Below are positions 59,077 through 64,000 of a stretch of 64,000 bases of DNA, piece after piece. The position numbers were made by a program, and so were the translations under genes. A model generated the notes under the pieces. It was given only the letters and a program-made list of their open reading frames with translations. It had not been told where the DNA came from and made no database searches. This DNA is from Micractinium sp. NFX-FRZ (taxonomy: Eukaryota; Chlorophyta; Trebouxiophyceae; Chlorellales; Chlorellaceae), in assembly GCA_029339195.1 (NCBI GenBank), contig JAPTJF010000229.1:31752-95751 (forward strand), given 5' to 3'. Within the stretch, counting starts at the first letter, position 1; every line of letters begins with the position of its first letter.

Positions 59077-62000
59077 ATGTCTCAGTGCGCTTGCGTCGCT
59101 TCTGCCACCCAGCAGGCCGCCCGGACCGTGCTGCGCGCCGGGGGTGCTGCCCGCGCCACACCCTTCTTCACTGGCGCCCGGCTGCGGGCTGCTGCACCCC
59201 GCCCCGCCGCCGCCGTCGCCGTCCGTGGCCGTGATGTGCAGGTGCGCCTGGGGGCTCCCTTCCAGGCACCAAGCCTACCCCCGACAGCACCTGCCGCCAT
59301 CCAGAAGCCAACAGCAAGCTTGCATCTTGCCGCACATTTGTGCTTCTATCGACCGACTGCTTCCCCTCCCTCCGCCGCCCCCTTCCCCCCCCGTGCCTGC
59401 AGGTGCGCGCGCTGTTTGGCGGCTCCGCCACCGCCGGCAAGTCCCTCTATGAGTACTCCGTGAAGGTGAGCGAGGCAATTGGGCCATTCAGAAAACGGTG
59501 CTGGAAAGGGGAAAGGGTGGGAGGTCATCGGCACTGTTATACCGGCAGCAGCAGGGGTGGGCGCGGGTGCCCGGGTGCTCCACTAAAGCGAGCTCCTGTC
59601 GTCTGGCCAGCCCCCTTGTGCCCCTGCCCTGCATCCCTGGCTCACCCACGCTGTTGCCTGCCGCCACGCTTTGCCCCACCCCCCTTATGTTCTGCAGTCC
59701 ATTGACGGCAAGGACATCAAGATGGACAAGTTCAAGGGCAAGGTGCTGCTGGTCATCAACGTCGCATCCGCCTGCGGTGAGCAACCAACAACACCCCAGC
59801 CCAGCCACTGCTGCCCCAATGATCTGCTCAACGAGTGGTGTGCCCACTACTGACATGCTCATCGTTCTTAATACAAGCTCAGTGTATGCCAACGAATCAC
59901 TCATCAAAGCCAGCCGGCCGGGGGCCAGTGCACCGCTGGGGCCTGCGCCTCCCCAGACATGCCCCAGCCTGCACCTCCCACCTCGTGCACGCACGCACCT
60001 GGCCAGCCGGCGGGGGCGGCAGTGGGTTGCCTGCCAGCTGTACCGCTGCTGTGCCGCCAGCAGCCCTCCAGCCTGCGTTCTGAAGGTGCACCCCTTCAAG
60101 AAGCTCCCCTGCCCTGGCCTGCCCCCCACCATATGCAGGCTTCACCCCTCAGTACACCGAGATGAGCGAGCTGTACAACAAGTACGCCAAGGATGGGCTG
60201 GAGGTGCTGGCCTTCCCCTGCAACCAGGTGGGGCGGGAGGGGCAGGGCGGGCGGGCAGGCAGGCAGGCGGGTTGGCGGGGAGGGGCAGTGTGTGCGGGCA
60301 GGCTGATGGGCAGGGCGGGCAGGCGGGCAGGCAGACGGGCGGGTATGCGGGGCGGCCAGGCGGCCAGGCGAGGTCGCCGAATGATGCGGCTGCTCTCTTG
60401 GCGGCCGCTCATGCGTGTGTCAGTGGTGTGAAGCAGACTGCCTTGGTGGAGTTGGGCGCAGGGGACCACAACAGGACCGCAGTGGCAGCCCCCCCAGCTG
60501 TGTGCGCACCGCTGCCCCTGAGCTCGCCTGCCCGTCCCTCCGCCTCACGACCATCCCTCTGTGCCACCCTCGCCCCTCCTGCAGTTTGGCGCTCAGGAGC
60601 CGGGCAGCAACAGCGAGATCAAGTCGTTTGCCGAGCGCAAGGGCTTCAAGGTGCGGCGGGGCAGGGCAGGGCAGGGCAGGGCAGGACGAGGATGCCTGCT
60701 GGGTGCACAGCACAGGGCTGCCGCCTGGCCCCGCCCGCCGCACAACGCTTCACATTGTGCCGCCCTGACTGCTGCCCTCCTTCCGGGTCGCTTACTGGTA
60801 CTGCTCCTCCCCCTGCTCCCCCGTGCGTCACCCTGCAGGGCCCCATGTTTGCCAAGACTGACGTGAGCATTGCCCGGGGAGGGCGTGGGTGTGCGTTGAG
60901 GGAAGCACCGCTTGGTGGCCCCTGCCAGGTTGCACTGCTTGGTGGCGCATGCCAGCTGCTTGCTGTGGTGCCAGTTGACAGCGCTAGGCGAGGGGTAGGC
61001 AGCACAGCGGGAGCCGGGGCACCCACTTGCTCGGGACTGGCCTTGCACCCACCTGCACCTACCTGCCTGCAACAGGGTCTCCACCAACTGCCTCTTGTCC
61101 CCCGGTGCCCGGCCGCAGGTGAACGGCCCCAACGCGCTGCCGCTGTTCGACTTCCTGAAGGGCCAGCAGGTGGGGCACAGCAGGGCACAGCAGGGTTTGG
61201 GCCAGGTTTGGGTTCAGGGCAAGCAGGGTGGAGGTGGTGGGGACGAGTGCAGGGGGGGGGAGAGAGCGGGCTGCTGTGCATGTCCACCACCATACCCCCG
61301 CCCCTACCTACCTTGGCTCTTGTTGAGAGCAGCCGTGTGGGAGGCCTGCCAGGGGACAGCCCTTGATGGGAGCCGCCTGGCCGACCTTTTCCTCCGCTCC
61401 TGCCTCGCCACTGCGTGGCCCCAACTCCTGCCCCGCCCGTCCTCCCCCCTGCAGGGCGGCCTGCTCACCAGCGACATCAAGTGGAACTTCACAAAGGTGG
61501 GTGGCTGGGCCCTTGCACTGCCAGAGGGATGTGTGCGTCTGGGCGAGTGGGAAGGGAGGAAGGACGGGTTAGCAGGGTCTAGCCGGGCATCAAGTGGAAC
61601 TTCACAAAGGTGGGTGGCTGGGGGAGAAGGGAGCCGTCATGTTGGCTCTTCCGGTGGGTTTGAGGTATGTAGCAGGGTCCAGCGGGTAGCGCGTGCCTGG
61701 GTGAGTAGGAAGGCAGGCATGGAGGAGGGGTCAGGGTGCAGCAGGTTGCGTGTCGCTGGGCGATTGAGAAGGAAAGAAGAGGGGAAGGGGCAGGGGCTGC
61801 AGGCAGCAGCAGCGCACGACCGACGCAGCATCCCCTCGGTCCATTAACCCCGCATCACCGCCCCCGCTCTGTCTCCTCCCCTCCCCGCAGTTCCTGGTGG
61901 ACCGCAAGCAGCAGCAGAGCACAAACGACGCAGCATCCTCTCACTCCATCAACCCGTTGCTCACCGCCCCCGCCCTGCCTCCCTTCCCGTCTGCCCGCAG

Positions 62001-62093
62001 TTCCTGGTGGACCGCAGCGGCAACGTGGTCAAGCGCTACGGCAGCACCACCACCCCGCTGCAGATTGAGGCCGACATCAAGAAGCTCATCTGA
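59077..62093 (+). CDS. GPX: Glutathione peroxidase (Cys type, GPX4-like), organelle-targeted
   Basis: Nine exons join in phase: 59077-59241, 59403-59465, 59698-59776, 60139-60227, 60585-60650, 60839-60862, 61119-61169, 61455-61496 and 62001-62093 (223 residues). After an Ala/Arg-rich transit peptide (about 1-55) comes the full GPX fold: [14 protein letters not shown] with catalytic Cys102 (TGC, not a selenocysteine TGA), [12 protein letters not shown] with Gln136, and IKWNFTKFLVD with Trp189. The end [20 protein letters not shown] is typical of plant GPX. The enzyme should reduce lipid hydroperoxides. The region that holds the resolving Cys of thioredoxin-dependent plant GPXs (CTRFKAEFP) reads AERKGFKGPMF here, with no Cys. 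Decayed copies of the starts or ends of exons 8 and 9 lie in the last intron. Confidence 0.95.
60230..60372. repeat. GGGCAGGC-type minisatellite in a GPX intron
   Basis: Irregular units of gggcaggcaggcggg fill most of the intron after exon 4 of the glutathione peroxidase gene. Similar in sequence to the array at about 25833-25985. Confidence 0.85.
61473..61624 (+). repeat. Exon 8 end of the GPX gene and a copy 113 nt downstream
   Basis: The segment catcaagtggaacttcacaa, then aggtgggtggctggg, occurs at 61475 (true exon end with donor) and again at 61588 with no mismatch over more than 30 nt. It includes the GTGGGT donor. Confidence 0.92.
61810..62020 (+). repeat. Tandem duplication of intron end plus exon 9 start in the GPX gene
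   Basis: Two units of about 110 nt run cgacgcagcatcc, ccattaacccc or ccatcaaccc, a pyrimidine tract, cccgcag, then ttcctggtggaccgca. The first exon-like start is at 61891 and the true one at 62001. Splicing to the first would change the frame. Confidence 0.92.
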
Positions 62094-63561
62094 GGTGGGG
62101 GGGCAGCTCAAAGTGTGCCCCCTGAGATTTGCCCAAGAAGGAGCTGATGTGAAGGAGCGGCTCTGCACTGCTTGAGAGCAAGAAGCTGAGATGGATACAG
62201 GAGCGGCTGCAAGCGTGGCTCAGCCAGCCAGAGCCGGTGCTGTGCTCAGCCGGCTGATTCACCCCATGCTGGCGGTGCTCTTTTTGAAGCCGCCGCCGCT
62301 CATGAATGTGTTGCAACCAACACCTGTTCCGAACCGCAGCCCGGCGTGCATCACATTGGCATGCTGTGGTCCTGCCCCCTGCCATTTCATTTCCCCCCCT
62401 GTGTCCCCGGCGATTGACCTGTCGTGTGCCTGCCATAGCAGAAGCCCTCAGCCTTGTTAAAAAGTAGAGAAAGGAGGGGACACATGTGATGCGGCGTCAC
62501 AGAGTTGGGGCGTCTAATGAAAGCTGCTTGGAATTAAATGGAACGGGGACGACGTGGGCAGGGGAGAAGTCAGGGAAGGCTGGGGGCGAGAGGGGCCTCG
62601 CGGGCGGGGCTGAGAAAAGGGGCGCGTGTGCGTGCGGGTTTGTTGAATTGCAGGAGGTCAGGGCAAAGGAAAGCGGCAGGGGGGGACAAGCGGGGCAAGG
62701 GGCAGGCAGTCAAGTGTGGGTGGGATCAGGTGGGACTGGGGGGCTGGGGTGATCCGAGGCAGGTGATACACAAGGGGGGAGAGGAGCGGGAGTATGGACA
62801 GGCAGGAGTGGTGGCATGCGCATAAGCTGACGGGGCGGGGGAGCCGGGGACGCCAGCAACAGCTTGCACCCCCGTCCCCCCACAGCGCCGTTGTACAAAG
62901 AAGGATGTGTGTAGAGAGAGAAGAGGGGCTTGTGGGTGGGGAGGGCAAGGTTCCAAAAAGGGGGATGGACGCAAGGCGGGAGAAGTGTCGCCATGAGCAG
63001 GCCGACCGCCCGCAGGCGCGGGGGGGAAGGCGAGGGGAGGACGAGACAAAACCAGTTGCCCGCACGAGCCGCGAGGCCGGCGGGCGGGGGCGAGGCAAGG
63101 CTGCTGCAGCTTTGCCTGGCGAGGGAGGGCAGCAGGGAAGAGATGCATAGAGTGCATCGAATTGTTAGGGGGAGAGTGAGTGTCGGTATATGCTGTAGAG
63201 TCATGGGCGCATCTGACATCCCGCGGGCAAAAGGAAAGGGTGATGTAGAAACGTTGATCATCATCATCATCATCACGCCAGGGGAACATGAGGAAGTGAG
63301 AAGAGCACACATGCAAGCTTGCGTGCGGCATGAGAACGGGAGCGCAGGGCGCGGGCATCTAGCAGGCATGGGAGCAGATGTTCGGGAGAGGGAGGGAGGC
63401 CCCGCCTGGGCAGGGCTCGAGCCAGCAAAGGCCGGGGGCGGTGCTGGTCGGCAGCATGGTGCAGCGGCAAGCGCAGGCAGGCCTGCTGGGCCGCGCCGGG
63501 GATGCTTGGTGCCTGCTGCCGTCTGGCAGCCGCCTCGCTGCCTTCCCTTTGACAGGAACCT
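62094..63561. other. Convergent 3' region between GPX and the last gene
   Basis: About 1.5 kb. The first part falls in GC and is probably the GPX 3' UTR. From about 62560 to 63200 the plus strand is very purine-rich (aggggagg-type), giving long but empty minus-strand frames rich in Pro, Ser and Leu. A short (atc)n run lies at about 63258-63277. It may contain a long 3' UTR of the last gene. Confidence 0.4.
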
Positions 63562-64000
63562 TCAGTGCTCCTGCTTTGGGAAGGCTGCGTCGAGCGGCAC
63601 CATGCCCTGCAGCACCGGCACCGGCACCGACACCGCCTGCTGCTGCTGCTCGGCCACCGCCGAGTGCGCCGCCACGGTGGGCGAGCCAATCACGTCCCGC
63701 CAGAAATCGGAGCCCAGGGAGGCGTTGTCGCTGGCGGCGGGCATGAGCAGGTCGGCGGCGGGGGACAGGGGAGGCAGCATGTCTGCCAGGTCCAGCTCGC
63801 AGCCGCCGCCTCCCAGCCCCAGGTCAGGAAGCTCGGGCAGCTCCACAATGGGGTTGGCGTCTGTGAGGGGAGGGAGCTCAATGGGCACCCCGCCAGGTGG
63901 CATCCCCGCGGCGCCGCCGCCCGGCAGCGGCACCGGCAGCGGCATGAAGTCGCCGCTGCCCGCAGCGGCGGCCGCCGCGCTGAAGGCGGCCGCGGCGGCT
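63562..64000 (-). CDS. C-terminal part of an acidic, possibly transcription-regulating protein
   Basis: The minus-strand frame enters at the right edge and stops at 63562, giving about 145 residues: an Ala-rich start, a Pro/Gly segment, then acidic-hydrophobic clusters (IVELPELPDLGL, CELDLADMLPPLSP, GSDFWRDVIGS), a short poly-Gln and the end FPKQEH. Aromatic residues set among acidic ones are typical of activation domains, and FWRDVI resembles the AHA-type motifs of plant heat-shock factors, but no DNA-binding domain is inside the window, so the family is not known. The 5' part lies beyond base 64000. Confidence 0.5.
   Translation of the reverse strand, partial: AAAAAFSAAAAAAGSGDFMPLPVPLPGGGAAGMPPGGVPIELPPLTDANPIVELPELPDLGLGGGGCELDLADMLPPLSPAADLLMPAASDNASLGSDFWRDVIGSPTVAAHSAVAEQQQQAVSVPVPVLQGMVPLDAAFPKQEH

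Noticed and set aside
62658..63369. Minus-strand Pro/Ser/Leu-rich frames in the last intergenic region
   Set aside because: They result from a purine-rich plus strand and show no domain or sensible splice links.
1..64000. tRNA or rRNA genes
   Set aside because: I found no cloverleaf-like segment with tRNA A/B boxes and no rRNA core sequence by eye; a covariance-model scan would be needed to be certain.

Overview
The window is nuclear DNA of a GC-rich green alga, most likely a Chlorella-type trebouxiophyte (inference; no database was searched). The evidence is very GC-rich, intron-dense genes with short exons, introns of about 100-400 nt bounded by GT/GC...AG with ctgcag-type acceptors, a thylakoid-lumen PsbP-like protein, plant-type TBC and GRDP proteins, and proteins full of Ala, Gln and Gly runs. 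I see no bacterial operons, rRNA or tRNA genes, CRISPR arrays or intact transposons. Exon structures below were built by hand from splice motifs and reading-frame phase; for most genes every junction is phase-consistent, but there is no transcript evidence and borders may be off by 1-2 nt.

Layout, left to right: a fragment of a tandem paralogue (1-117) and a multi-pass membrane protein gene (+, 1285-3215); a second multi-pass membrane protein gene (+, 4538-7372); a membrane-anchored chlorophyllase-like alpha/beta hydrolase (-, 8188-10856); an F-box-like/LRR protein (-, 11102-15365); a TBC-domain Rab-GAP (-, 16269-19593); a large RNA-binding protein with an RRM, a dsRBD-like domain and a Gln/Gly/Ala-rich tail (-, 20643-27087); a HAD-family phosphatase (-, 27679-29411); a 999-residue coiled-coil protein (+, 29702-36983); a J-domain protein fused to a mitochondrial-type enoyl-CoA reductase (-, 38183-43354); a GRDP/DUF1399 protein (+, 44495-47650); a NEK-like protein kinase (-, 48193-51081); a PsbP-domain lumenal protein (+, 51869-53384); a 1089-residue coiled-coil protein (-, 53913-58776); a Cys-type glutathione peroxidase (+, 59077-62093); and the C-terminal end of an acidic, possibly regulatory protein (-, 63562-64000, running off the window).

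The genes do not form a pathway. Four head-to-head pairs (HAD/coiled-coil, J-reductase/GRDP, kinase/PsbP, coiled-coil/GPX) share intergenic spaces of about 290-1140 bp that must hold both promoters.

Two things stand out. First, many introns hold decayed, same-orientation copies of the edge of the neighbouring exon, splice site included, mostly about 97-113 nt from the true edge. This looks like a recurring local tandem-duplication process acting at intron-exon borders. Second, an intact reading frame joins a DnaJ J-domain to a mitochondrial-type trans-2-enoyl-CoA reductase, which would tie a chaperone module to fatty-acid synthesis.
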